A model generated the notes under the pieces. It saw nothing but the letters and a program-made list of their open reading frames with translations, was not told where the DNA came from and made no database searches. From JBELHO01 sp042091375 (GTDB lineage Bacteria; Pseudomonadota; Gammaproteobacteria; Enterobacterales; Alteromonadaceae), in assembly GCA_042091375.1 (NCBI GenBank), contig JBELHO010000042.1, positions 1 through 27,857 on the forward strand: a stretch of DNA of 27,857 nucleotides, read 5' to 3'. Shown in pieces: positions 13,983 through 22,377 of this stretch (position 1 is the stretch's first letter; each line of letters begins with the position of its first letter). A program made the position numbers and the translations under genes.

Positions 13983-14489
13983 TTAATGTGAAATTTCAAC
14001 CATCAAGTCATCGGCCAAGGCTTCTAATTCTGTAACTAAATTACTGATAGCGTTTTCATCGACGGAAATACTGGCTTTGGCAGAAAATAAACATTGACCA
14101 GAATGGGCTGCACTGGCTTGCTGAGTTTCTAAATTCAATAAATTACCACCTTGATGGTGAATAACTGAAGATATTTCTTGGATGATGCCGCTGCGATCAT
14201 TTGCTGTGAGCTCTAAAACAATAGGCGTATTAGCAACATTGTCGTCATCTGCCATAGGACCCGCACTTTCAATATGACATTTAAATTCGGGTATTGCCAT
14301 TAGTGCTTGGCACAGCGAGTTAGTATGCTCAGTATTGACCGACGTTTCAATAACCCCGGTAAAAAAACCAGACAGGTGATGTAAACTGCTGGTTTGCCAA
14401 TTGCCTTGATGTTGTTTAATAATATTTGAAAGATTTTGGACTATGCCAGATCGATCGGGACAAATAAAAGAAATAATAAGGTTATTCAT
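13983..14489 (-). CDS. ACT-domain protein, GcvR-like
   Basis: A 168-residue cytoplasmic protein with two ACT domains (about 1-75 and 90-165), each with the pattern of an ACT ligand-binding fold: ISFICPDRSGIVQNLSNII at the start and LELTANDRSGIIQEISSVI in the second half. This is the layout of GcvR, the glycine-cleavage-system repressor partner of GcvA, and of related proteins of unknown role in Alteromonadales. AGGA lies 8 bases upstream of the ATG. No gcv genes are nearby, so the glycine role is only a family guess. It probably binds an amino acid and acts through protein contacts. Confidence 0.75.
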   Translation of the reverse strand: MNNLIISFICPDRSGIVQNLSNIIKQHQGNWQTSSLHHLSGFFTGVIETSVNTEHTNSLCQALMAIPEFKCHIESAGPMADDDNVANTPIVLELTANDRSGIIQEISSVIHHQGGNLLNLETQQASAAHSGQCLFSAKASISVDENAISNLVTELEALADDLMVEISH

Positions 14490-14596
14490 GAATATTCCTA
14501 AAAATTATAGTAATTAAAAGTAAACAAGCCAATTGCCTAACACTTAGTGAAGAGTTAAAGGTTATCAATTACCAATGATGAGTTATAAATTATAGT

Positions 14597-14959
14597 TTAA
14601 TCACTTCGACTTAGCTGCCACAGTTCTTTATTTATTTGCTCTGGATCACCTAAGTTAAGCTCAATTAAACGGCGTAAGTGACTGACACTTTCAATGTCAA
14701 TAGCATTGCATTGCAAACCAATTTCTTGTGATTCAATGTGAACAACGGCTACATCCATAACCACATTGGCATCACCATCAGCTAAGGAAAAGCTTAGGGT
14801 ACCTAACATATTGTTGAATTGCTCAGGGTTTTGTGGAGCGCTCACTAACGCACCATTCAAGGAAATGTCATGAATGTTAACTTGAAAGTTATGCTCAGCA
14901 AGTTGCAGTGTCGCATCAATCGAAAATAATACTCGAGTGAACTGGCGTTTGTTTTCCAT
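14597..14959 (-). CDS. PilZ-domain c-di-GMP-binding protein
   Basis: A 120-residue single-domain PilZ protein. The c-di-GMP-binding residues are visible: RQFTR at 5-9 (the RxxxR motif) and DISLNGA at 31-37 (the D/NxSxxG motif), followed by the beta-barrel segments and a C-terminal helix (HLRRLIELNLGD). Stand-alone PilZ proteins are cytoplasmic effectors that pass the c-di-GMP signal to a partner such as a motility, pilus or polysaccharide system. The partner is not evident here. It lies between ettA and the GcvR-like gene on the same strand but is separated from ettA by a terminator, so it is probably its own unit. Confidence 0.9.
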   Translation of the reverse strand: MENKRQFTRVLFSIDATLQLAEHNFQVNIHDISLNGALVSAPQNPEQFNNMLGTLSFSLADGDANVVMDVAVVHIESQEIGLQCNAIDIESVSHLRRLIELNLGDPEQINKELWQLSRSD

Positions 14960-15010
14960 GATAAAAATTCAATAATTGCACATAAGCTACAGCATAGCTT
15001 TTTTTCACAA

Positions 15011-15043
15011 AAAAGCACCTTAATTATTGATTAAGATGCTTTT
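15011..15043 (-). terminator. Intrinsic terminator of ettA
   Basis: Read on the minus strand, AAAAGCATCTTAAT pairs with ATTAAGGTGCTTTT (one mismatch) and runs into a T-tract. It lies 50 bases after the ettA stop. A second perfect 8-bp stem, CGATTAAC/GTTAATCG at 15049-15056 and 15063-15070, stands between it and the stop codon. Confidence 0.75.
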
Positions 15044-15093
15044 AATGACGATTAACAAAGGTGTTAATCGCTACACAACCGCGCACTTTACTA

Positions 15094-16767
15094 CTAGCCT
15101 ATTTTTTTGTACTTAATGCGATGTGGTTCAGTGGCTTCAGGACCTAATGTTTTCTTTAACCATAGTTCATAATCAGAAAAATTGCCCTCGAAGAAATTGA
15201 CTTGGCCTTCATCGCGATAATCAATAATGTGGGTAGCGATGCGATCTAAAAACCAACGGTCATGCGAGATCACCATAGCACAGCCTGGAAATTCTAAAAT
15301 GGCCTCTTCTAATGCACGCAGCGTTTCAACATCGAGATCATTAGTAGGCTCATCAAGGAGTAACATATTTCCGCCAGTTTGCACTAATTTGGCCAAATGA
15401 ACGCGATTGCGCTCTCCACCAGATAAATCACCAATAAATTTTTGTTGATCATTACCTTTGAAATTAAAGCGCGAACAATAAGCTCTACTTGGAATTTGAT
15501 AATTGCCAATGGAAAGTATATCTTGGCCATCAGAAATTTCTTGATAGACAGTTTTACTGTCATCCATGTCATCGCGAAATTGGTCAACACTGGCCAGTTT
15601 TACGGTTTCACCTAGCTCAACTTCACCGCTATCTGCTTGCTCTTGTCCTGACAATATTTTAAACAAGGTGGATTTACCCGCACCATTGGCACCAATGATG
15701 CCAACAATGGCACCTTTTGGAATACTAAAGCTTAAATTCTCTATCAGTAAGCGTTCGCCAAAAGACTTACTAAGGTTAGTAACGTCAAGTACCTTGTCAC
15801 CCAATCTTGGGCCCGGTGGAATATAAAGCTCATTGGTTTCATTGCGCTTTTGATGATCTTGATTATTGAGTTCTTCGAATCGCGCCATTCTCGCTTTACT
15901 TTTAGCCTGCCTACCTTTGGGGTTTGAACGTACCCACTCTAATTCCTGTTTAATGGTTTTTTGTAAAGCACTTTCGCTTTTACTTTCTTGCTCTAATCGA
16001 GCGTCTTTTTGTGCTAACCAAGATGAATAATTTCCTTCCCAAGGAATACCGTGACCGCGATCTAACTCTAAAATCCAGCCTGCGACATTATCTAAGAAAT
16101 ATCTATCATGGGTGATAGCAACCACAGTACCGCTATACTCATGTAAAAACCGCTCTAACCAAGCAACCGATTCAGCATCTAAGTGGTTAGTCGGTTCGTC
16201 GAGTAATAACATATCGGGTTTTTGTAATAATAACCGACATAGGGCTACACGACGTCTTTCACCCCCACTGAGAACATTAACTGGCTGCTCCCATGGCGGA
16301 AGACGGAGTGCATCGGCTGCCCGCTCTAAAATATTGTCTATATTGTGACCATCATGGCTATTAATAATGTCTTCTAACTCACCTTGTTCTTTGGCAAGGG
16401 CATCAAAATCGGCATCTTCAGCAGCGTATTCGTTATATACTTCATCTAAACGCGACAACGCATTTTTTACAACTGATACGGCTTCTTCTACAATTTCTCG
16501 CACTGTTTTGGATTCATCTAAAACAGGCTCTTGTGGCAAGTAACCAATATTAGTGCCAGCTAAAGCGTTGGCTTCGCCTTCAAATTCTGTATCTACACCA
16601 GCCATGATCCGCAATAGGGTTGATTTACCTGAGCCATTTAAACCTAATACGCCAATTTTGGCTCCAGGAAAAAATGACAGTGAAATATCTTTGAGGATAG
16701 TGCGTTTCGGCGGCACCACTTTACTGACGCGGTGCATTGAATAAATAAATTTGTCTGGCAATGCCAT
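15094..16767 (-). CDS. ettA: Energy-dependent translational throttle protein EttA (ABC-F)
   Basis: Cytoplasmic ABC-F ATPase that binds the ribosomal E site and gates the first elongation step according to ATP/ADP balance. Two ABC cassettes are present: the first with Walker A GLNGSGKST (42-50), signature LSGGERRR and LLLDEPTNHLD; the second with GANGAGKST, LSGGERNR and LLLDEPTNDLD. The linker between them is rich in Arg/Lys (NPKGRQAKSKARMARFEELN), as in the P-site tRNA interaction motif region. Length 557 fits EttA (555 in E. coli), as do the start MALPDKFIYSMHRVSKVVPPKR and the terminal HRIKYKK. AAGG lies 7 bases upstream of the ATG. Confidence 0.96.
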   Translation of the reverse strand: MALPDKFIYSMHRVSKVVPPKRTILKDISLSFFPGAKIGVLGLNGSGKSTLLRIMAGVDTEFEGEANALAGTNIGYLPQEPVLDESKTVREIVEEAVSVVKNALSRLDEVYNEYAAEDADFDALAKEQGELEDIINSHDGHNIDNILERAADALRLPPWEQPVNVLSGGERRRVALCRLLLQKPDMLLLDEPTNHLDAESVAWLERFLHEYSGTVVAITHDRYFLDNVAGWILELDRGHGIPWEGNYSSWLAQKDARLEQESKSESALQKTIKQELEWVRSNPKGRQAKSKARMARFEELNNQDHQKRNETNELYIPPGPRLGDKVLDVTNLSKSFGERLLIENLSFSIPKGAIVGIIGANGAGKSTLFKILSGQEQADSGEVELGETVKLASVDQFRDDMDDSKTVYQEISDGQDILSIGNYQIPSRAYCSRFNFKGNDQQKFIGDLSGGERNRVHLAKLVQTGGNMLLLDEPTNDLDVETLRALEEAILEFPGCAMVISHDRWFLDRIATHIIDYRDEGQVNFFEGNFSDYELWLKKTLGPEATEPHRIKYKKIG

Positions 16768-17264
16768 AGATAACCTTTGCTTAGTTTGGAAAGTTACAAT
16801 ATTTTAGGGTAAAGTGACTAAATTATGCAAATGTGTTGTCTATAACAATTGATATTTATTGCGAAGGATAGGCAGCAGTGCAAGCGTTCAAAAATCAATA
16901 CTGGCGATTTTATTCATAGCAGTCAACTTCACGGTCATAGCAACAGTTTGAATACCACAATGGTTAGTGACAAAGCTTGTTGCAAAACATCCTTCTCTGA
17001 CCCAATGCCCTAATGCTCTAATGCTCGACTAAAAACTTATAATATGATGATTTGCCGTTAACCGTGCACACCCAATAAAGGATAATTGATAACGATTAAT
17101 TTACTGCATTATTGCTAGTTCGGGGCAAGGTGATCTATTAAGGCTTTTTTTATGTACTTATTAAATTGTACAATTAATTAATAATAACATTACGGGAACA
17201 TTAACTATGGGTCGTGTTTTGTTATAATTATTTCATCGCTAACTTTGTTATCACTGAGGGTTCA
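16768..17264. other. Divergent intergenic region ettA-selO
   Basis: About 500 bases with no supportable gene; all frames are short. It contains a micro-repeat at 17001-17024 of three 8-bp units (CCCAATGC, CCTAATGC, TCTAATGC). It must hold the divergent promoters of ettA and selO, but I cannot place them confidently. Confidence 0.45.
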
Positions 17265-18761
17265 TTGAAATTTTCCAATACCTACTATCAACTGGGCGAG
17301 GCTTTTTACCAAATTGACAAGCCTACACCTGTTATTTCACCTCAACTAATTCTTTGGAATAGTCAATTGGCTGAAAGCTTAGCTATCGAATTAAGCTCGG
17401 AAAATGATGCGACCGCATTGGCGAAAATTTTCTCAGGTAATGACATATTAGACGGTAGCCAGCCTATTGCACTAGCGTATTCTGGTCACCAATTTGGTCA
17501 CTTTAATCCCTATTTAGGTGACGGTAGAGCACACCTGCTCGGAGAAGTACTTACTAAGCACAAACAGCGAGTAGATATTCAGCTAAAAGGCTCTGGACAA
17601 ACCGCTTATTCTCGTCAAGGTGATGGACGATGTGCTTTAGGCCCTGCAATACGTGAATACATAATGAGCGAAGCAATGGATGCCCTTGGCGTACCAACTT
17701 CGCGATGCTTGGCTGTGGTAACCACTGGTGAGCCAGTCTATCGAGAAACTGCTCAACAGGGCGCTGTTGTCACTAGAGTGGCTTCTAGTCACATTCGCGT
17801 TGGTACTTTTCAGTATTTTGCTGCGCGTCAAAATCTGCAATCACTTCGCGATCTAACCCATTATACTATTGCTAGACACTTTCCTGAGATCGGCACAACA
17901 GGGGAAAAGCAGATCTTAGATTTTCTTAACGCCGTCATTGATAAACAAATTAAGTTAATTGTTGCTTGGTTACGGGTTGGTTTTATTCACGGTGTGATGA
18001 ACACTGACAATACCGCCATTTGTGGTGAAACCATTGATTTTGGACCTTGTGCCATGATGGGTATTTATCATCCCGGTACTGTGTTTAGTTCAATAGATCG
18101 GCATGGTCGCTACGCTTATGCCAATCAATCTCGCATTGCCCAATGGAATATGGCGCGTTTTGCTGAGTGTTTGCTGCTACTTTTGCAAGACGATAAGCCT
18201 GAAGGTATTGAGCAAGAACAGCACGAACAAGCTATGGTTACAAAAATTGAGCAAACTATTGCTGATTTTAACGATAAGTTTGCTCGGGCATATCAGCAGA
18301 TGATGGCTAAAAAGTTGGGTTTTATCGCTAATAGTTCAATAAAAGAGGCAGATAAAGTTGACCGTGTTAAGCAATTATTGACGGTTATGGAAGAGCAGCA
18401 ACTCGATTATACTGAAACCTTTAATCAACTTACTCAATCACTATCAGATGAAAATGTAGTCAGTGGGTTCAATGTTGAATTGCGTCACTGGTATAAAAAT
18501 TGGCATACATTGTTAACCAATTCTGATTTGGAACTGGCGCGTGTACAACAGCTAATGTGTCAAAATAATCCTGTGGTTATCCCCAGGAATCATCATGTTG
18601 AGCGCATATTAAAAGAATGTGAAGAGCATCAAGACTTCGCAGAGCTGCACAAGTTTATTGCTGTATTGCGATCACCTTATGAGGTGTTAGCTAACACTAA
18701 ATACTATCAGGATCTGCCTGCTGATGGCGACAAAGGCTATCGAACATTTTGTGGCACTTGA
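17265..18761 (+). CDS. selO: SelO/YdiU protein AMPylase
   Basis: A 498-residue member of the SelO (YdiU, UPF0061) family, pseudokinases that bind ATP in an inverted orientation and transfer AMP to Ser/Thr/Tyr of target proteins, linked to oxidative-stress response; UMPylation has also been reported for E. coli YdiU. Conserved blocks are visible: LAYSGHQFGHFNPYLGDGRA, ELQLKGSG-like DIQLKGSGQTAYSR, GDGRCALGPAIREY, then RVASSHIRVGTFQYF and HGVMNTDNT with the DFG-like IDFGPCAMM. The C-terminus ends TFCGT, with Cys where eukaryotic SelO has selenocysteine. I chose TTG 17265 (GAGGG 5 bases or less upstream) because the family begins KFSNTYYQLG; an upstream GTG at 17214 would add 17 unconserved residues. 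Confidence 0.93.
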   Translation: MKFSNTYYQLGEAFYQIDKPTPVISPQLILWNSQLAESLAIELSSENDATALAKIFSGNDILDGSQPIALAYSGHQFGHFNPYLGDGRAHLLGEVLTKHKQRVDIQLKGSGQTAYSRQGDGRCALGPAIREYIMSEAMDALGVPTSRCLAVVTTGEPVYRETAQQGAVVTRVASSHIRVGTFQYFAARQNLQSLRDLTHYTIARHFPEIGTTGEKQILDFLNAVIDKQIKLIVAWLRVGFIHGVMNTDNTAICGETIDFGPCAMMGIYHPGTVFSSIDRHGRYAYANQSRIAQWNMARFAECLLLLLQDDKPEGIEQEQHEQAMVTKIEQTIADFNDKFARAYQQMMAKKLGFIANSSIKEADKVDRVKQLLTVMEEQQLDYTETFNQLTQSLSDENVVSGFNVELRHWYKNWHTLLTNSDLELARVQQLMCQNNPVVIPRNHHVERILKECEEHQDFAELHKFIAVLRSPYEVLANTKYYQDLPADGDKGYRTFCGT

Positions 18762-18860
18762 TTTACTATCAACCTTAAAAGTTAATCGGACTCTTGATTC
18801 TTGGGAACAATGTAAGTGGGGATCAATGTAAATGATTGAAGTACACAGCAGGCGTTTGCA

Positions 18861-19442
18861 ATGATGGACATGAGAAAGCCTGTTGTTATAACTATCAGCG
18901 GCGCATCTGGTGCTGGCAAAACAACACTGATCAAAGCCCTTGCTGAAAAACTAAATTGCCCAACACAGTATTTTGACGATTATGTCGATGAAAATACTTA
19001 CCCAAAAGATATGGCAATGTGGTTGAAGCAAGGTTGTGATGTATCACAAATTCGTACCCAAAAATTCACTCAAGCCATCAAAAATATCAATACGGCTAGT
19101 GGTTTGATTTTAATAGAAGAGCCATTTGGTCGGCAAAGACCTGTAATGAAGCCAATAATAGACAAGGTAATATTATTGGATCAATCGCTTGAATTATGTT
19201 TAAACCGCATATCTGCTCGCTTTAACAGTCGGCAATTAAACACAAAAAAAAGTAATAAAGACCAAGATCCATTAGCGGCTTATATGACAAAATATCACGA
19301 CCATTTAAATGAAATTTATCGTCAATGTGTAGAACAAGTAAGGGGAAATTGTGATTTAGTTATCTCAGAAAGTATGCCTATACCCATATTGACTGAATAC
19401 GTTTATCAATGGATCCAGACTCAACATCTGATAAACAATTAA
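18861..19442 (+). CDS. P-loop kinase, uridine kinase-like
   Basis: A 193-residue cytoplasmic P-loop NTPase. Walker A GASGAGKTT lies at 14-22, followed by a DDYVDENTYPKD segment in the place where uridine kinase and phosphoribulokinase relatives hold substrate-binding acidic residues, and by LILIEEPFGR as the Walker B-like strand. An Arg-rich lid region with LCLNRISARFNSRQL comes later. This suggests a kinase of a nucleoside or another small hydroxylated substrate, but the substrate cannot be named, and it is shorter than true Udk (213 in E. coli). It lies 99 bases after selO on the same strand and converges with the CBS gene. Confidence 0.7.
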   Translation: MMDMRKPVVITISGASGAGKTTLIKALAEKLNCPTQYFDDYVDENTYPKDMAMWLKQGCDVSQIRTQKFTQAIKNINTASGLILIEEPFGRQRPVMKPIIDKVILLDQSLELCLNRISARFNSRQLNTKKSNKDQDPLAAYMTKYHDHLNEIYRQCVEQVRGNCDLVISESMPIPILTEYVYQWIQTQHLINN

Positions 19443-19493
19443 AACAATCCTAGTTAGGGAACATACTTAACAGGAAAAATCAGCTATTTTGGA

Positions 19494-19931
19494 TCAATTA
19501 CTGTTTAGATTGTTTTTCCGGTACTTGAGGGCAAGTACCTTAATAATATCTCGCCATGTGATAATTCCCAATACATGGCGTTGCTCATCAACAACCGGTA
19601 AGCATGAAACATGATTGTCATGAAAAAGTAAAACGGCTTCATTTAAGCTGGTATTTTTAGTTGCAGTCACTAAGTTTCGACTCATGATCAGGTGAACTTT
19701 TTTTTGCAATAAAGAGACATCTCTGACTGTCTCTTTGTTAGTGCCAATGGCTGGACTTAAATGCTTGTGAACATCTCTATCGGTAATAACACCAGACAAC
19801 TCGCCTTGATTGACGATTAAAATATGATGAATATGATGATCTGCAAATAATATTTTGGCTTGTTCTAAATTTGCATCAATATCTAAAGTGATCACTTGAT
19901 CAGACATTATTTTTTCTATGGCCATAATCAT
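19494..19931 (-). CDS. CBS-pair domain protein
   Basis: About 145 residues made almost wholly of two CBS motifs: IMSDQVITLDIDANLEQAKILFADHHIHHILIVN...GVITDRDVHKHL, then IMSRNLVTATKNTSLNEAVLLFHDNHVSCLPVVD...GIITWRDIIKVLAL. Paired CBS domains form a Bateman module that binds adenine nucleotides and regulates a partner. No catalytic domain is attached. The start is uncertain: ATG 19931 or 19925 follows GGAA, while a TTG at 19952 lacks a ribosome binding site. It is a single gene, convergent with the P-loop kinase and divergent from pstC, whose Pho box lies about 110 bases away. Its link with phosphate is only positional. Confidence 0.85.
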   Translation of the reverse strand: MIMAIEKIMSDQVITLDIDANLEQAKILFADHHIHHILIVNQGELSGVITDRDVHKHLSPAIGTNKETVRDVSLLQKKVHLIMSRNLVTATKNTSLNEAVLLFHDNHVSCLPVVDEQRHVLGIITWRDIIKVLALKYRKNNLNSN

Positions 19932-20039
19932 TTTTTCCACATTGGTGAACAATTGAATCAGATTAAAAAGTAACTATTTTTAAAAATTATCAAGTAAAGT
20001 ACAAATTATCAGATATGTGATGAATGTTCAAAATGACCA

Positions 20040-20073
20040 CCGTCACAAAACTGCCATATAACTGTCTTATAAT
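20040..20073 (+). promoter_or_regulatory. Triple Pho box and -10 of the pstCAB-phoU operon
   Basis: Three 7-base repeats with 11-bp period: CCGTCAC (20040), CTGCCAT (20051) and CTGTCTT (20062). A perfect TATAAT at 20068-20073 overlaps the third. The first two repeats end ten bases before the -10, the same spacing as at pstS and phoB, so they are probably the activating pair; the third may tune binding. Confidence 0.88.
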
Positions 20074-20104
20074 TACAATGGCATGATAATTTAAGGTATA
20101 TAGA

Positions 20105-22360
20105 GTGACGTTAGCGTTAAGATCGATGGGCATTCGCCAATTGAAAAATTTGTTTGCACGGTGGTTGATTACATTTGGTGGTATTAGTGTTCTGATGACA
20201 CTTGTGCTCATCTTCATGTATTTATTGTTCGTGATCAAACCTATTTTTTCTGCTGCAGAAGTAGAGCAATCTGTAGCTTTTGAGATTTTAACTCCCCAAC
20301 CCATATTAGCTTCGGGCATTGATGAGCTTCAAGAGCTGGCATTTACAATTAATAAACAAGGCACACTCGATTTCTATCGTTTGCTAGCAGAAAAAGAGCG
20401 AGCCATTGGCAGTAAGGTATTTAGCCAACAATTAACTGCTGACGGTGTTGGTCTATCTAAAGTGATCCAACTTGAAGCCGACAAAAAGTTGTTGATAGAT
20501 GAAAGCAATCAGATCTACTTAATTACCGTGAAATTTCGTTCTGACTTCTCATCTGGACAACGTCAAATTATCCCTTATGTAGAGTATCCATTGGGCGAAG
20601 ATCACTTACCTCTGGATATGAATACTAAAAAATTCAGTCATTTATCTTTCGCAATGGACAATGAAAGAGCGATTTTCGTCGGGTATACTGAAGATGGGCG
20701 TTTATTAAAAACCACCTTAATTGCAGGAGATGACTTTAGTTTTGACCCCATGTACGATGCAGTTTATCAGGATATTTCATCGAGTATAACAGAGGTTGAT
20801 AATATTAAAGTAAGCCCTGACATGGGTTTAGCTTTTGTATTAACGGGTGATCAAGTTGCAATTTTTGATCTGACTGATGAAGATGAAGTTGAGCTAAAAT
20901 ATACTATTGCTCCTGAACAAAGAAAAGGTACGCTTACGCCACCTCAAATAACCGCAATGACATTATTGTCAGGTGATAGCTCAGTACTCATTGGCGATAG
21001 TCAAGGGCAAGTAAGCCAATGGTTTGAGGTCATGACTGATAAGGGTCGAGAATTTAAAAACATTCGCCAATTTCAGGCCAGTGAAAGTGAAGCTGTTGCA
21101 CAAATTTACACTGAAAGGTTTCGAAAAAGCTTTTTTACCTTAACCCCTTCTGGTGAGATGGGAATTTTTTATACCACGAGTGAAGCCGAATTATGGCAAG
21201 GGCAATTGACGTCGGGTTTACCTTCTGATTTTGTCATTTCACCCAGATCAAACAGCTTATTGGTAGTGAAGCAAGATCAACAAAATGCTGCAATCACATT
21301 GTTTGCATTAGAAAATGAGCATCCAGAAGTGACTTGGAAAGCCCTTTGGCAAGAAGTTTGGTACGAGGGCTATGCTGAGCCAGAATACATCTGGCAATCG
21401 ACTTCTGGCACAGATGATTTTGAAGCTAAATTTTCTTTAGTGCCAATTTCTTTTGGTACGATTAAAGCGGCAATGTATGCCATGTTATTTGCAGTACCTA
21501 TTGCACTCTCAGCAGCGATTTATACCGCTTACTTTATGACCCCAGGCTTGCGCAAAAAAGTTAAACCGACAATAGAGTTGATGGAAGCATTACCAACTGT
21601 TATTTTAGGTTTCTTAGCGGGTTTATGGTTAGCACCATTAATAGAAGACTATTTACCTGCCGTTTTGTTATTGTTGGTGTTGTTACCCACCTCAGTTTTT
21701 GTTACGGCATTTATTTGGTATAAATTGCCTAAACACATTAAAAATGAAGTGCCAGAAACATTAGCGCCTTTATTGTTGATCCCAGCATTGATTCTGGCTG
21801 CTTACTTGTCATTCGCATTATCTGCTTGGTTAGAGGTTACCTTTTTTAGTGGGGATATGCGTATGTATATTACCAATGACTTGGGTATAAGTTTTAATCA
21901 GCGCAATGCGTTAATTGTGGGTATAGCTATGGGATTTGCCGTTATTCCAACGATATTCTCTATGGCTGAAGACGCGATATTTAGCGTGCCAAAACACTTG
22001 ATCAGTGGATCCTTAGCACTTGGTGCAACGCCTTGGCAAACATTGATCAAAGTAGTTTTGTTAACAGCAAGTCCAGGTATTTTTTCAGCTGTAATGATGG
22101 GGTTAGGTCGAGCAGTAGGGGAAACCATGATAGTACTCATGGCGACAGGAAATACGCCAATAGTCGATTGGAGTATTTTTGAGGGTATGCGCACATTATC
22201 AGCCAATATTGCCGTAGAAATGCCTGAATCAGAAGTGGGAAGCTCTCATTATCGCATTCTATTTCTCGCTGCTTTTGTACTGTTTGTTTTTACTTTTGTC
22301 TTCAATACCGCTGCTGAGTTTGTTCGCCAGGGTTTACGTGAAAAATATAGCTCGCTATAA
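20105..22360 (+). CDS. pstC: Phosphate ABC transporter permease PstC, long form with periplasmic insert
   Basis: Inner-membrane permease of the Pst phosphate importer. At 751 residues it is more than twice the E. coli PstC length (319). After TM1 (about 21-43) comes a ~400-residue hydrophilic region with repeated short beta-strand-like patterns (GDQVAIFDLTD, LIGDSQGQVSQWF), perhaps a propeller-like periplasmic domain. The normal permease domain starts near 445, with the EAA loop in GSLALGATPWQTLIKVVLLTASPG and GLGRAVGETMIVLMATGN. Long PstC forms occur in Vibrio, Shewanella and relatives. GTG 20105 is preferred over ATG 20126 because AAGG lies 8 bases upstream of it. First gene of an operon with pstA, pstB and phoU. 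Confidence 0.93.
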   Translation: MTLALRSMGIRQLKNLFARWLITFGGISVLMTLVLIFMYLLFVIKPIFSAAEVEQSVAFEILTPQPILASGIDELQELAFTINKQGTLDFYRLLAEKERAIGSKVFSQQLTADGVGLSKVIQLEADKKLLIDESNQIYLITVKFRSDFSSGQRQIIPYVEYPLGEDHLPLDMNTKKFSHLSFAMDNERAIFVGYTEDGRLLKTTLIAGDDFSFDPMYDAVYQDISSSITEVDNIKVSPDMGLAFVLTGDQVAIFDLTDEDEVELKYTIAPEQRKGTLTPPQITAMTLLSGDSSVLIGDSQGQVSQWFEVMTDKGREFKNIRQFQASESEAVAQIYTERFRKSFFTLTPSGEMGIFYTTSEAELWQGQLTSGLPSDFVISPRSNSLLVVKQDQQNAAITLFALENEHPEVTWKALWQEVWYEGYAEPEYIWQSTSGTDDFEAKFSLVPISFGTIKAAMYAMLFAVPIALSAAIYTAYFMTPGLRKKVKPTIELMEALPTVILGFLAGLWLAPLIEDYLPAVLLLLVLLPTSVFVTAFIWYKLPKHIKNEVPETLAPLLLIPALILAAYLSFALSAWLEVTFFSGDMRMYITNDLGISFNQRNALIVGIAMGFAVIPTIFSMAEDAIFSVPKHLISGSLALGATPWQTLIKVVLLTASPGIFSAVMMGLGRAVGETMIVLMATGNTPIVDWSIFEGMRTLSANIAVEMPESEVGSSHYRILFLAAFVLFVFTFVFNTAAEFVRQGLREKYSSL

Positions 22361-22377
22361 GCACAGGAATATCAAGT

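Noticed and set aside
15566..16744. Plus-strand open frames of 60-86 codons inside ettA
   Set aside because: They are antisense shadows of a clearly conserved ABC-F gene, without start signals or family features.
16861..17030. Possible gene remnant in the ettA-selO intergenic region
   Set aside because: Short frames give fragments such as QAFKNQYWRFYS, with no ribosome binding site, continuing frame or recognisable family.
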